From the NCBI RefSeq assembly GCF_947331815.1, contig NZ_OX373462.1, positions 1,227,376 through 1,291,375 on the forward strand: a stretch of 64,000 bases of DNA. Direction: 5' to 3'. This document shows positions 20,887 to 30,352 of this stretch, one piece after another. This stretch comes from Cyanobacterium sp. uoEpiScrs1. GTDB lineage: Bacteria > Cyanobacteriota > Cyanobacteriia > Cyanobacteriales > Microcystaceae. The notes beneath the pieces were generated by a model. That model was not told where the DNA came from, ran no database searches, and was given only the letters and a program-made list of their open reading frames with translations. How positions within the stretch are numbered: the stretch's first letter is position 1; each line of letters opens with the position of its first letter. Both the position numbers and the translations under genes were made by a program.

Positions 20887-21675
20887 ATGGTGGCTGATAC
20901 AGAAGCAGTTTTAAAGACTACAAATCTTAATGTTTTTTACGGTTATAGTTTAGCAGTTAGAGAGGTTTCCTTAGATATTTTTAAAAATAAAGTTGTGGCT
21001 TTTATTGGTCCTTCAGGTTGCGGAAAAAGTACTGTTCTTCGTTGTTTTAATCGAATGAATGATTTAATTCCCAATGCTAGAATCGACGGCAAAATAACCT
21101 TTAAAGGAAGCGATATTTATGCAGATAAGGTTGATCCTACAGACTTACGTTGTCGTATTGGCATGGTATTTCAAAAACCCAATCCTTTTCCAAAGTCTAT
21201 TTATGAAAATATTGCGTTTGGGGCAAGATTAAATGGATTTAAGGGAGATATGGATGAATTAGTAGAAATATCCTTAAAAAAAGCTGTACTTTGGGATGAA
21301 ATTAAAGATCAATTAATGCAAAGTGGACTTGCCTTATCGGGAGGACAACAGCAACGTCTGTGCATTGCGAGAACTATTGCCGTTAAACCAGAGGTTATCC
21401 TAATGGATGAACCATGTGCTGCTCTTGATCCCATTTCTACTCTTAAAATAGAAGAACTAATCCACGAACTAAAGCAGCAATACACTATCGTTATAGTTAC
21501 TCATAATATGCAACAGGCATTAAGAGTATCCGACTTTACTGCCTTTTATAATGCAGAAGCTACTAATAAAAAGGAAAAAGTCGGCTATTTAGCAGAATAT
21601 GATAAAACAGAGGTTATTTTTCAAGCTCCAACTCAGGAAACAACAAAGGACTATGTAAGTGGACGGTTTGGTTAA
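20887..21675 (+). CDS. pstB: Phosphate ABC transporter ATPase PstB, second copy
   Basis: A 262-residue paralog of the preceding ATPase with all motifs intact: Walker [10 protein letters not shown] (41-49), [33 protein letters not shown] and [21 protein letters not shown] precedes the ATG by a rather long spacing of about 14 bases. The two copies differ mainly at their N termini and at positions around the helical domain (for example [18 protein letters not shown] against [18 protein letters not shown]), so this is not a recent duplication. Keeping both copies in a shrinking genome suggests that both are used. Confidence 0.95.
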   Translation: MVADTEAVLKTTNLNVFYGYSLAVREVSLDIFKNKVVAFIGPSGCGKSTVLRCFNRMNDLIPNARIDGKITFKGSDIYADKVDPTDLRCRIGMVFQKPNPFPKSIYENIAFGARLNGFKGDMDELVEISLKKAVLWDEIKDQLMQSGLALSGGQQQRLCIARTIAVKPEVILMDEPCAALDPISTLKIEELIHELKQQYTIVIVTHNMQQALRVSDFTAFYNAEATNKKEKVGYLAEYDKTEVIFQAPTQETTKDYVSGRFG

Positions 21676-22123
21676 AATTGATATAAATATCAGCTCTTGC
21701 TATACTTGTAGCAATCAAAAGATTTTATACCTTGCAGTATAGATTACCCTTGAATCTGGAGAAACAATGAATAAGTTTTTATTTGTTTCGTACTGTAATC
21801 TGGAAAAGTAAGTATTACAAAAATTACACGATTACTCCTTTTTTTGTAAAAGATAAGTCTATATACGATAGATAAAAATAAGAGATTTAATATAATTGGT
21901 AAAGGTATTTTTATTCTCTATAATATTTGCGATTTTATCTTTTTACAGATTAACTTCATTTACTTAACTACTAAAGAAGTATTCTCTATTATTTAAAATT
22001 TAAATGTTTCCTTTTTTATAAGTTTGTTTAAACAATATTATGAGATTTATTTATACTATTGTTTAACTTGAAGTGTTAATTAAACAAATTAGAAGTATTT
22101 ATTCAATCAAATGATGTTAAATG
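21676..22123. other. Gap after the pst cluster
   Basis: About 450 bp between convergent genes. A weak stem (TTGCTA / TAGCAA) lies near 21698-21716 and could end pst transcription, but no clear T-run follows. Otherwise nothing was seen. Confidence 0.4.
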
Positions 22124-23233
22124 TTAATATTCACAATCTTTTCTAGCACTTAATATTGATTCAATAGTCCGTAATAATTTTTCCTGATTCCATTGATAGG
22201 ATAAACTAGCGGCAATTGCACATCCTCCAGATCCAACACCCTCTTTAACAAATCCTTGTTCGTATGCTGATAATTGAGGATAGAAAGACTCAGCAAAACT
22301 TAACTGAGTCCCCAACAGGGGAACCCCACTGATCATCTTAGCTAACCCAATTGTATCCCCTGTGGAATCTTCGACAACCCAACGAGTTGTTCCTACAATA
22401 ATTTGGTCTAAATTAGCATGTTTTTGAAAATTTTTAACGATTGCCTTGATCAAGGCATAGACTGCTAACATTTGGGTTCCTCCAGATAAAATTACTCCCA
22501 TTTTATGGCTAGCGGTGATTGCCATACCCGCCGCCACAATTTGCATTGGATCACCGACCGCAGCAACAAGAGAAAATGGATTTATAGGCCGAAAAACAGG
22601 GTAAAATCCAGCTTTAGTGAGTCCAGACTGAACAATAGACCATTTTTGCTGATGATTACAGTGAGAATGACTGCTATTAACTTTCCCAATAGCATTAAAG
22701 CCTAGTCCTGTGAGAATTGCTAGAGCAGTGGTAGTTCCCCCCACAACACATTCACTTAAAATTAAATAGGAGTTAGGATACTTTTTAGCTATTTTTTCCC
22801 CCCATTGTAATCCTTGCTGAAATAGATGATGAATGACAGTTAAAGGTAAGGCTTTTCCTGTTGTCAGACAATTAGCAGTAATCCCTTTTAAATTAAAATT
22901 AGGGACAGAAGGAGAGAGTGGTAAACCAGCATTAAACAGATAAATAGGAATGTTAAGAGCTTCTAAAATAGCACGGGTGATAAATACTGGTGAAACCCCC
23001 TTAGTTAAGGGAGGTAAAGGATGTTGATAATGAGATTGAACCCCCTTAACTAAAAATTCTGCATCGGCGATGGCTGTATATTTTCGGTCTTCTGGCGTAG
23101 CTCCAGCCGCAGAGATTCCTGGGATTAATCCTGTAGATGTAAACCCTAAAATACACGCAAAAACTGGATAAGAATTTTGATGAAATTCTAGCCATTGATT
23201 ACCCTTACTTTGTTGTGTATAAACTTGAATCAC
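22124..23233 (-). CDS. cobT: CobT-like nicotinate-nucleotide phosphoribosyltransferase family protein (cyanobacterial type)
   Basis: CobT makes alpha-ribazole phosphate from dimethylbenzimidazole and nicotinate mononucleotide for the lower ligand of cobalamin. This 369-residue protein belongs to the divergent archaeal/cyanobacterial branch rather than the classical Salmonella CobT. Visible blocks are FTSTGLIPGISAAGATPEDRK, the glycine-rich SECVVGGTTTALAILTG, and VGDPMQIVAAGMAITAS. Cyanobacteria often make pseudocobalamin, so the true base substrate is uncertain. A DUF2232 membrane protein lies 65 bp upstream on the same strand, so the two may share a transcript. cbiD lies 4 kb away. Confidence 0.85.
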   Translation of the reverse strand: MIQVYTQQSKGNQWLEFHQNSYPVFACILGFTSTGLIPGISAAGATPEDRKYTAIADAEFLVKGVQSHYQHPLPPLTKGVSPVFITRAILEALNIPIYLFNAGLPLSPSVPNFNLKGITANCLTTGKALPLTVIHHLFQQGLQWGEKIAKKYPNSYLILSECVVGGTTTALAILTGLGFNAIGKVNSSHSHCNHQQKWSIVQSGLTKAGFYPVFRPINPFSLVAAVGDPMQIVAAGMAITASHKMGVILSGGTQMLAVYALIKAIVKNFQKHANLDQIIVGTTRWVVEDSTGDTIGLAKMISGVPLLGTQLSFAESFYPQLSAYEQGFVKEGVGSGGCAIAASLSYQWNQEKLLRTIESILSARKDCEY

Positions 23234-23298
23234 TTGTTTTTAACACCTATTTTAAAAAAAATAAAACGTTACCTTTCACTGTTTTAGACTTTAAATTA

Positions 23299-24087
23299 TT
23301 ACTTATAATCTAAAATTCTTTGAATCCATCGAGGAGGCTGAGGAATAGGATTTCCTAGTTTGTCTAAAATTAACACAGCAACTAAATGAACAGCAGACAT
23401 ATAAATTAAACTATTAAAAACAACTAATCCAATAGTCAGTAACTGAATGAGATAAAAACTAGGTTGAGACAAAATTCCTAATTTAATAAATAACCATTGA
23501 GCTAATTCAGTAATTTGGGTAGTCATATATTGCCATAAATCTTCTCCTAATAAAATTGAAAACAACCAAAAACGAAAAAAGAAGCCAAATGTTCCAATTA
23601 ACGCCCCTGTTACCATAGAGAATAGCCAACTGCTTCCATATCGCCAACAACACCCTAATTGCACTCCCATTAAGCCGTAAGGCATCAAAAAAACAATACT
23701 ACGGGTAGGACCCATTAATACTGTCAATAACAAGCCAGACACTAATGCTCCCATCCAAGCAGCGCGATATCCCCAGCGCAAATAGATTAAAGCAATGGGA
23801 ATAGGAAACAAAATTTTTAAAAAAGGACCGAGAGGAAAATAATAATTAATTAACCAGATTAAACTACAAGCACTAGAGAGAAAAGCTGTTTCCACTATGA
23901 CTAAAGTGCTACTTTGTTTAACTTTAGACAAGGATAAAGGTCGAATTATTGTGGAATTAGATGTAGACGCACTAACTTTTTCTTGAGTATCATCAGTGTC
24001 ATCATTAACCCAATTAGACTCACTATCGGTTAAAATATTAGGTTCCAACCCGGATCCTTGATTAGCGTTATCAGAAGAGTAGTTCAT
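23299..24087 (-). CDS. DUF2232 membrane protein
   Basis: A 262-residue protein with an acidic, Ser-rich cytoplasmic-type N terminus (about 1-60) and six or so membrane segments. PIALIYLRWGYRAAWMGALVSG and the MGPTRSIVFLMPYGLMG block match the DUF2232 family, related in topology to small energy-coupling-factor S components and YybS-like proteins. The C terminus ends NPIPQPPRWIQRILDYK, common in cyanobacterial members. It precedes the CobT-like gene on the same strand by 65 bp. A transport role for a cobalamin precursor is an attractive guess from that neighbour but not shown. Confidence 0.82.
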   Translation of the reverse strand: MNYSSDNANQGSGLEPNILTDSESNWVNDDTDDTQEKVSASTSNSTIIRPLSLSKVKQSSTLVIVETAFLSSACSLIWLINYYFPLGPFLKILFPIPIALIYLRWGYRAAWMGALVSGLLLTVLMGPTRSIVFLMPYGLMGVQLGCCWRYGSSWLFSMVTGALIGTFGFFFRFWLFSILLGEDLWQYMTTQITELAQWLFIKLGILSQPSFYLIQLLTIGLVVFNSLIYMSAVHLVAVLILDKLGNPIPQPPRWIQRILDYK

Positions 24088-24856
24088 TAAATAAAATTAT
24101 CTAGTTGAGATTTCAAAAAAATAAAGCAATGATTAATCATAAGTCATATATATTCTAATTATTTTAGTATCAGTAGACTACGTATTAATTGTATTACAAG
24201 TAGCTAATAAGTTTCATAATTATTCGTATAGAAGTTTTATATAAACCAAACAATGAGTACTTATAATTTTAAAACGACAATTTAGTTCTTGATTGGAATA
24301 TAAGCGAGAGTAGATAATGCCTAATTTTTCAAAAAAAGTTAACTATATACAATGCTTAAGTTATCGAACAATAAATGTATAATTCTCAAAAAATATAGCA
24401 AAAAATAAAATCTTAGCTTGTTTTAATAGCTTTAAATAATAATCATATCAAGTAATACATAAGATAACCTTAGCTTTCTTATTTTCTGAGTAAACTAATA
24501 TTTTATTGTATGTCTAGAGTGGACAGTTTCAAAAATAAAATATTTTTATCGATTAAATATTCCAGCACAATAAGTATTTTACTATTATGTAAATAATCCT
24601 AAAAACATTTACAAACTAAGTTAATAAATTTTAAATTGTGTTAATACTAGAGGGATATGATTTTCTATATTTAAGATAATAAACAGATTGTAGGCAATTA
24701 TTATTGTAGTTTTTTTGTTAATGGAATGCATTTAACATAACAGTACTCAATTTTAACATCTAATTTTAGATCAGATTATTTGTCCTGTTAAATTTTTTTT
24801 AAATAAATTTTTCTTTAAATAAACAATGTCCAACAGCTAATAAAGCTGGAATAATA
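24088..24856. other. Gene-free gap between radA and the DUF2232 gene
   Basis: About 770 bp of very AT-rich DNA. It lies upstream of the DUF2232 gene, so its promoter should be at the left end. I saw no decayed gene, RNA gene or repeat. Confidence 0.45.
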
Positions 24857-24890
24857 GAAGACGAAGAAAATGCTAATTTTCTTCGTCTTC
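24857..24890 (-). terminator. Hairpin overlapping the radA stop codon
   Basis: Arms at 24857-24870 and 24877-24890 (GAAGACGAAGAAAA and its exact complement) form a perfect 14-bp stem with a 6-nt loop. The right arm encodes the last radA residues (DEDEEN), and the stop codon is in the loop region. On the minus strand it is followed by TATTATT, a poor T-run. It is probably a terminator. Confidence 0.6.
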
Positions 24891-26411
24891 ATTAATATCT
24901 TGTGTTCCTGCTTCAACTTTATGTTGGGGTGGAATTGCAGCGATAATAGCATCAATCACTTTGTTGATCGCAATGATTTCTAAGCCTATGTCATCAGCAA
25001 AAGTCTGACCCTTAGGCACAATTGCCCGCTTAAAGCCTAACTTAGCTGCTTCTTTAAGACGTAATTCCATTTGGGACACAAGCCGAACTTGTCCCCCTAA
25101 TCCTACTTCACCAATCAAGACGGTGCGAGGATCAACTACCCGGTCACGAAAACTGGCCACTACAGCAATCGCAACTCCCAGATCAGCAGCTGGCTCTTCT
25201 ACTCCTAACCCACCAGCAGATGCAACATAAGCATCTAATTTCGATAATGGAATACCTACCCGCTTTTCCAAGACAGCTAGAATCTGTTGTAAGCGATTGT
25301 AATCGACTCCAGTAGTGGAACGACGAGGGGAAGAATAACTCGTAGGGCTAACTAATGCTTGCAATTCTACCACTAAAGGACGGGTTCCTTCACAAGCGAC
25401 TACAGTAGCAGTTCCCGGGGCAAATTCATCACGATTGCCTAGAAATAATTCCGAAGGATTAAGAACTTCTACCAACCCATGTTCAGCCATTTCAAAAATC
25501 CCAATTTCATGGGTCGCCCCAAAGCGATTTTTAACAGATCTGAGAAGACGGTGGGAAGCATAACGGTCACCCTCAAAATATAGAACTGTATCTACTAAAT
25601 GTTCAAGCACTCTTGGTCCAGCAATCGCGCCTTCTTTAGTTACATGACCAACAATTAGTAGGGTTATATTCTCTCGTTTAGCTACTTGCATCAACGCTGA
25701 AGTACACTCACGGACTTGGGCAACTGAGCCGGGGGCTGAAGTTAAAGCAGCAAAATAAAGAGTTTGTATGCTATCGATAACAGCAACTTGTGGCTTTAAT
25801 GATTCTAACTCTCTCAGAATTTCTTCTAGATCCGTTTCTGGTAAAACATAAAGGTTCGCACGGGTGTTGTTTGTCTCTGAATTTACTGATTTTGATTCTT
25901 TGAGTTCTTGACTATTACTGTCAAAGTCATTGGTCGTTGTTGTTTCTTTAACCCCTAATCGGGAAGCCCTTAATTTCACTTGTTGCCCTGATTCTTCAGC
26001 GGATACATAGAGAATTCGAGGTAATCTTTGGGATAATTGGTTAGCAGTTTGTAGCAGTAAAGTGGACTTCCCAATTCCTGGATCACCTCCAATCAAAACA
26101 AGAGAACCAGGAACCACACCCCCACCGAGAACTCTGTCTAATTCTTCATATCCCGACGGAAACCTAATTTGTTCCTCTTGGGTAATTGCCGAAAATGGAA
26201 CTGAAATTCGAGGTTTAGGGTGTGCAGGTAGAGAAGTCTGCGAACGGGCGTTAGATTGCCATCCTCCTCGTAAAATACTTCCTGATGGACTAGAGTTAAT
26301 AACTTGTTCTTCCAAAGTCCCATAAACTCCGCAACTAGGGCATTTACCAAACCACTGAGGAGATTCTGCACCACAAGTATTACAAACATGAATGGTTCGA
26401 GATTTTACCAT
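24873..26411 (-). CDS. radA: DNA repair protein RadA (Sms)
   Basis: RadA is a RecA-like, DnaB-type helicase that promotes branch migration in recombinational repair. The 512-residue protein opens with a zinc finger (Cys10, Cys13, Cys24, Cys27). Walker A GGDPGIGKST is at 108-117, the RadA-specific KNRFG at 294-298, and a Lon-like C-terminal domain follows. A low-complexity insert at about 157-184 (TTTNDFDSNSQELKESK) is unusual between the first beta strands of the ATPase. The gene is divergent from rpaB. Retention of repair functions is notable in a genome that looks reduced. Confidence 0.97.
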   Translation of the reverse strand: MVKSRTIHVCNTCGAESPQWFGKCPSCGVYGTLEEQVINSSPSGSILRGGWQSNARSQTSLPAHPKPRISVPFSAITQEEQIRFPSGYEELDRVLGGGVVPGSLVLIGGDPGIGKSTLLLQTANQLSQRLPRILYVSAEESGQQVKLRASRLGVKETTTTNDFDSNSQELKESKSVNSETNNTRANLYVLPETDLEEILRELESLKPQVAVIDSIQTLYFAALTSAPGSVAQVRECTSALMQVAKRENITLLIVGHVTKEGAIAGPRVLEHLVDTVLYFEGDRYASHRLLRSVKNRFGATHEIGIFEMAEHGLVEVLNPSELFLGNRDEFAPGTATVVACEGTRPLVVELQALVSPTSYSSPRRSTTGVDYNRLQQILAVLEKRVGIPLSKLDAYVASAGGLGVEEPAADLGVAIAVVASFRDRVVDPRTVLIGEVGLGGQVRLVSQMELRLKEAAKLGFKRAIVPKGQTFADDIGLEIIAINKVIDAIIAAIPPQHKVEAGTQDINEDEEN

Positions 26412-26570
26412 AATGTCTTTTTTAAGAAAGGTTAAAAAAACTTAAAAAACTAGCTAGTTAGACTCCAAGATAATTAGAAAATGATAGGGGGTATACTGTT
26501 TCAGTATTCCATTTACAATCGTCCCTACGGGGGAGAGGATCCATATTTATTGAGTTCACCATAATGGGAA

Positions 26571-26593
26571 AGCGATATTCTAGAAATATCGCT
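26571..26593. promoter_or_regulatory. Inverted repeat upstream of rpaB
   Basis: AGCGATATT and AATATCGCT flank a 5-nt loop (CTAGA), a perfect 9-bp inverted repeat that ends 47 bp before the rpaB start. It could be an operator or a 5-prime UTR hairpin. It is not followed by a T-run. Confidence 0.4.
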
Positions 26594-26640
26594 ATGTTAC
26601 TTAAAAGTCAGAAATTTTACATTAAGGAGTATTGGGCAAA

Positions 26641-27372
26641 TTGGAAATTCATAAAGAGAAAATTTTAGTTGTTGATGATGAAGCCAGCATCCGTCGCATT
26701 TTAGAAACTCGTTTATCTATGATTGGTTACGATGTGGTCACAGCTGCCGATGGGGAAGAAGCTTTAGATACTTTTCATAAGGCCGATCCTGATTTAGTTG
26801 TTTTGGATGTCATGATGCCTAAGCTTGATGGTTATGGTGTCTGTCAAGAGTTACGCAAAGAATCGGATATCCCTATCATCATGTTAACTGCTTTGGGAGA
26901 TGTTGCTGATCGTATTACAGGGTTAGAGTTAGGAGCTGATGATTATGTAGTCAAACCTTTTTCTCCTAAGGAATTAGAAGCAAGAATCAGATCTGTATTA
27001 CGACGGGCTGATAAAAATGGAACTTCAGGAATCCCCAGTTCAGGGGTTATTTATATCGGATCAATTAGAATTGATACGAACAAACGTCAAGTTTACAAAG
27101 GAGACGAACGCATCCGCTTGACGGGGATGGAATTTAGTCTATTAGAGTTGTTGGTTAGTCGCTCAGGTGAACCTTTTTCTCGTTCAGAAATTCTACAGGA
27201 GGTCTGGGGATATACTCCAGAACGTCATGTGGATACCCGTGTAGTTGATGTTCATATTTCCCGTCTAAGGGCAAAATTAGAGGATGATCCGAGTAACCCT
27301 GAGTTGATTCTGACAGCGAGGGGAACTGGCTATCTTTTTCAACGTATTTTAGAGTTAGGAGAAGAGTTGTGA
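26641..27372 (+). CDS. rpaB: Response regulator RpaB (Ycf27), OmpR family
   Basis: RpaB is an essential cyanobacterial regulator that represses or activates light-stress and photosynthesis genes through HLR1 sites. The receiver domain has acidic DDE, phospho-acceptor Asp56 (VVLDVMMPK) and Lys105; the OmpR winged helix ends RLRAKLEDDPSNPELILTARGTGY. No ATG exists near the start. Two in-frame TTG codons occur at 26632 and 26641. AAGGAG at 26624-26629 is 11 bases from the second and only 2 from the first, and RpaB homologs begin close to EIHKEKILVVDDE, so I chose 26641 (243 residues). The gene is divergent from radA. Confidence 0.95.
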   Translation: MEIHKEKILVVDDEASIRRILETRLSMIGYDVVTAADGEEALDTFHKADPDLVVLDVMMPKLDGYGVCQELRKESDIPIIMLTALGDVADRITGLELGADDYVVKPFSPKELEARIRSVLRRADKNGTSGIPSSGVIYIGSIRIDTNKRQVYKGDERIRLTGMEFSLLELLVSRSGEPFSRSEILQEVWGYTPERHVDTRVVDVHISRLRAKLEDDPSNPELILTARGTGYLFQRILELGEEL

Positions 27373-27485
27373 CTGCTCCCCGTCAAGCTAAAGCTCTGGC
27401 GGGAACAAAATACTTAATTTTTGTCTAACTAATTTGTAAAGCTAATTGCTTAATTTGTGTACGGATATTTCATCCGATGTTTTTG

Positions 27486-28622
27486 CTACTTGCAGACTTC
27501 ATTGCTCATAATCATTTTTCCGTAGTTACTACTAACAATGATAGAGCGGTCACCTCCAAACAAAACTGAGCCTATTTTTACATCGACATTAGTATGTTTA
27601 CGAATATAAGCTCGACTTTTTTGATCAATTGTTTGAGCTATAGACTGATATATTTTCTCAGTCCAGTTGCTTTCCATTCTTTTATCATAGTCTTGTAATA
27701 ATTTTAATCCATTGTCAGTGGTAGAACTTTTTAAAAGTTGTTGCAACCTAATAGTTGGATAGCCCATTTTCACTCCATGAGCAACTAAGATTTCTAATCT
27801 TCCATCAGCTAAGTTATTATGTGTGTGGAAAATTCCGCCAGCTAATTTAATTAATTTGCCATGATAGCCAAACAGTAGAATATAAGCTACTTTTTGAAAT
27901 CCAGCCGCTACTAATAAAGGTCCTAACCAGTTTGCGGTCTTAATTACTTTTTTGGGATTTATTCCTTGTTTTATTGCTAAACTTAAACCATTTTCCCCCA
28001 AACAAAATACTAAACTATTAAACTGTTTAGCTTTAGCAGCTAATTCCTTCTGATATGCTGTTAACTGATTGGCAGCAGTTAAGGGTCTAGAAATACCAGT
28101 AGTTCCTAACAAAGAAAGTCCTTTTACTACTCCAAATGATTCATTAGATGTTCTTCTAGCTAATTTTTTTCCTTGCGGTAAAATAATAGTTACAATAATG
28201 CTTTCCGTTGGCTTGAGATATTTTTTAAGATTTTCCTGTAATATTTTTTTTGCATAAGAGTAAATAGCGTATTTCCCATTGTTGTTAACCTGAATACCAA
28301 TTCCTTCGCCTCCTTTAACCAAAATTTGTTTACAAACATCTACTTGAGTGTGTTTATCTAATTCAACTAGTACCCAAACTGGAGTATTTCTGGTTAAATC
28401 TAAATTGTCTCCTGGATCACTTCTTGTAATGGCTAAAGCCGAATTAAAACTAATTTTAGCTACTTGTTCAATTGGAATATCAACTACTTTAGACGGTTTA
28501 ATTAAATCCACAGAGACAGTATTATTAATATCTTTTTTTTGAAGATGACCTAAAGCTGCAATTGCTGATGCACAAGCAAATACAGGTAACGTATAGCCAG
28601 AACGAAGAGATTCATTAATCAT
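27486..28622 (-). CDS. cbiD: Cobalt-precorrin-5B C1-methyltransferase CbiD
   Basis: CbiD methylates C1 of the corrin ring in the anaerobic (early cobalt insertion) cobalamin pathway. The 378-residue protein has the N-terminal LRSGYTLPVFACASAIAAL of cyanobacterial CbiD, ITRSDPGDNLDLT, and the glycine motif VKGGEGIGIQ, followed by PITAANQ-like SRPLTAANQLTAYQ. Its ATG overlaps the trhO stop in an ATGA arrangement, so translation is coupled. Together with the CobT-like gene it shows that at least part of corrinoid synthesis survives. Confidence 0.93.
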   Translation of the reverse strand: MINESLRSGYTLPVFACASAIAALGHLQKKDINNTVSVDLIKPSKVVDIPIEQVAKISFNSALAITRSDPGDNLDLTRNTPVWVLVELDKHTQVDVCKQILVKGGEGIGIQVNNNGKYAIYSYAKKILQENLKKYLKPTESIIVTIILPQGKKLARRTSNESFGVVKGLSLLGTTGISRPLTAANQLTAYQKELAAKAKQFNSLVFCLGENGLSLAIKQGINPKKVIKTANWLGPLLVAAGFQKVAYILLFGYHGKLIKLAGGIFHTHNNLADGRLEILVAHGVKMGYPTIRLQQLLKSSTTDNGLKLLQDYDKRMESNWTEKIYQSIAQTIDQKSRAYIRKHTNVDVKIGSVLFGGDRSIIVSSNYGKMIMSNEVCK

Positions 28623-29512
28623 TGTTTATTTCGTTGATTAGCTAATTTTAATTGTCGTTGTTTTTCTCGTTGGCGTTCTATCTTTTTTAAAGATAAATTG
28701 GAAATACAGTTAGGACAAGATACTCCTTCTTCATACTCTAAATATAATTTATCTATTTCAGAAATTGGATGACCACAACTAAGACATATTTCATAACTGC
28801 CTTTCTCTAAATTATGTTTAACTGCCACTCTTTTATCAAAAACGAAACATTCTCCATCCCATAAGCTTTGTTCTGCTTTTACTTTTTCTAGATATTTTAA
28901 AATTCCTCCTTTGAGATGATATACTTCCTTAAATCCTTGACTAATTAGGAAAGAAGTGGCTTTCTCACAACGAATCCCCCCTGTACAAAACATAGCCACT
29001 TTTTTATGTTGAGATGGATTAAGATTTTGGGCAACATAATTAGGAAATTCACGAAAACAATTAGTTTTAGGATTAATTGCTCCTTTAAAGCTTCCCATCT
29101 CGACCTCATAATTATTACGGGTATCAATGACTAAAATATCTGGTTCAGAAATTAAATGGTTCCAGTCATTATAGTCAACATATGTCCCGACCTTTTCAAA
29201 CGAATTTATATCTGGAACTCCTAGAGTAACAATCTCTTTTTTCAATCTAACTTTCATTCGTTCAAACGGTAAATAATCTACAGGTGCTTCTTTTGTCTCT
29301 AGGTCAGTTAAACGAGGATCACAACGTAAGTAAGTCATTACAGCATCAAGTCCGTGACGAGATCCCACAATGGTTCCATTTATCCCTTCTTTGGCTAATA
29401 GGATTGTGCCTTTAATGGCTTTCTGGTAGCAAAATTCTAGTAATGGTTTTTGCTTTGTTTCAAAATCCGCTAATGTCACAAATTTATAGAAGGTGGCAAC
29501 GATTTGATTCAT
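28619..29512 (-). CDS. trhO: tRNA uridine(34) hydroxylase TrhO (rhodanese-domain protein)
   Basis: TrhO hydroxylates U34 in tRNA anticodons on the way to 5-methoxyuridine type modifications. The 297-residue protein has an N-terminal acylphosphatase-like domain (1-100), then a rhodanese domain whose loop MFCTGGIRCEKA carries catalytic Cys176. A C-terminal Cys4 zinc-ribbon-like region is Cys243, Cys246, Cys266 and Cys269. The substrate tRNAs include those for Ala and Pro in Escherichia coli. By coincidence or not, tRNA-Ala(TGC) lies divergently 110 bp away. cbiD overlaps its 3-prime end by 4 bases. Confidence 0.93.
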   Translation of the reverse strand: MNQIVATFYKFVTLADFETKQKPLLEFCYQKAIKGTILLAKEGINGTIVGSRHGLDAVMTYLRCDPRLTDLETKEAPVDYLPFERMKVRLKKEIVTLGVPDINSFEKVGTYVDYNDWNHLISEPDILVIDTRNNYEVEMGSFKGAINPKTNCFREFPNYVAQNLNPSQHKKVAMFCTGGIRCEKATSFLISQGFKEVYHLKGGILKYLEKVKAEQSLWDGECFVFDKRVAVKHNLEKGSYEICLSCGHPISEIDKLYLEYEEGVSCPNCISNLSLKKIERQREKQRQLKLANQRNKQ

Positions 29513-29622
29513 AGGAAGGTAGTTTGAAATAACTTGTCATTTTAATGATTCTATGTGTATAATAACGAGGTGGACAAGTTCTTGGAAACTTTTCATGAAT
29601 TGTCTATCTGATAAGATGATAT

Positions 29623-29695
29623 GGGGGTATAGCTCAGTTGGTAGAGCGCCTGCTTTGCAAGCAGGACGTCAGCGGTTCAAGTCCGCTTACCTCCA
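29623..29695 (+). tRNA. tRNA-Ala(TGC)
   Basis: The 73-nt cloverleaf is complete. The acceptor stem GGGGGTA pairs with TACCTCC, with one G-T pair. The D arm is GCTCAGTTGGTAGAGC, the anticodon stem-loop CCTGCTTTGCAAGCAGG with anticodon TGC, and the T arm GCGGTTCAAGTCCGC. The discriminator is A, and CCA is not encoded, as is usual in cyanobacteria. Confidence 0.97.
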
Positions 29696-30151
29696 TTTAG
29701 TTGTTCTTTTTTTACAATTTAGCCCGATGTTTGACTAACTAGGTGTCAAATAATAGTACAGAACAAAGAGTATTGATTAGATGTTGCCGTAACTATTAGG
29801 ATTTTTAAGTAAATATAGATATTTAAGTTTTAGGAATAGTGCATTATCTTTTCTTCATCGTTAAAACTCCTTAATTTAAAAAGATAATGGTTCCCTCTAA
29901 TATGACAATGTATTAGTGACTGTTAACTTTTTTCTTTATAAACACTGACAAAACAAAAACCAGAAGAAAGTCGTTCTCTGTTTAGTTAAATTCATATATA
30001 TATGCTGAGATTAGGTGGAAAAATTATTGTATTAAAAATAAAAATTAAGATATTATTTCTTGTAAAGAAATAGAAATATCGAAAATAAAAAAACTTATAC
30101 GATAAATAATCACTTAACAAGAAGTTTTAATTACTACTTATTAAGTCTACT

Positions 30152-30210
30152 GAAAAGTATCTTATAAGTTAATATAAAATTTAGTTATATTAACTTATAA
30201 GATACTTTTC
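30152..30210. repeat. Perfect 26-bp inverted repeat
   Basis: Arms 30152-30177 and 30185-30210 are exact complements around a 7-nt loop (AATTTAG). The outer end is GAAAAGTATC and the inner end AATATAA. It is flanked by no gene within 450 bp. It could be an orphan terminator or the stem of a small RNA. Confidence 0.85.
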
Positions 30211-30352
30211 TTCAATAATCGAACTAGTAAAATTTTTACTGTTTAAAACAACTAATCTAAATATCTATTTTTCTGTTATTGTTATATTACAATCTATAAT
30301 ATTTTTGTTTTTCAGGACTGTAATTAGTAGTATAAAAGAATCTAAAAATTTC

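Noticed and set aside
29553-29738. A 61-codon frame covering the tRNA-Ala gene
   Set aside because: The frame is open only because it reads through the tRNA; the cloverleaf explains the sequence.
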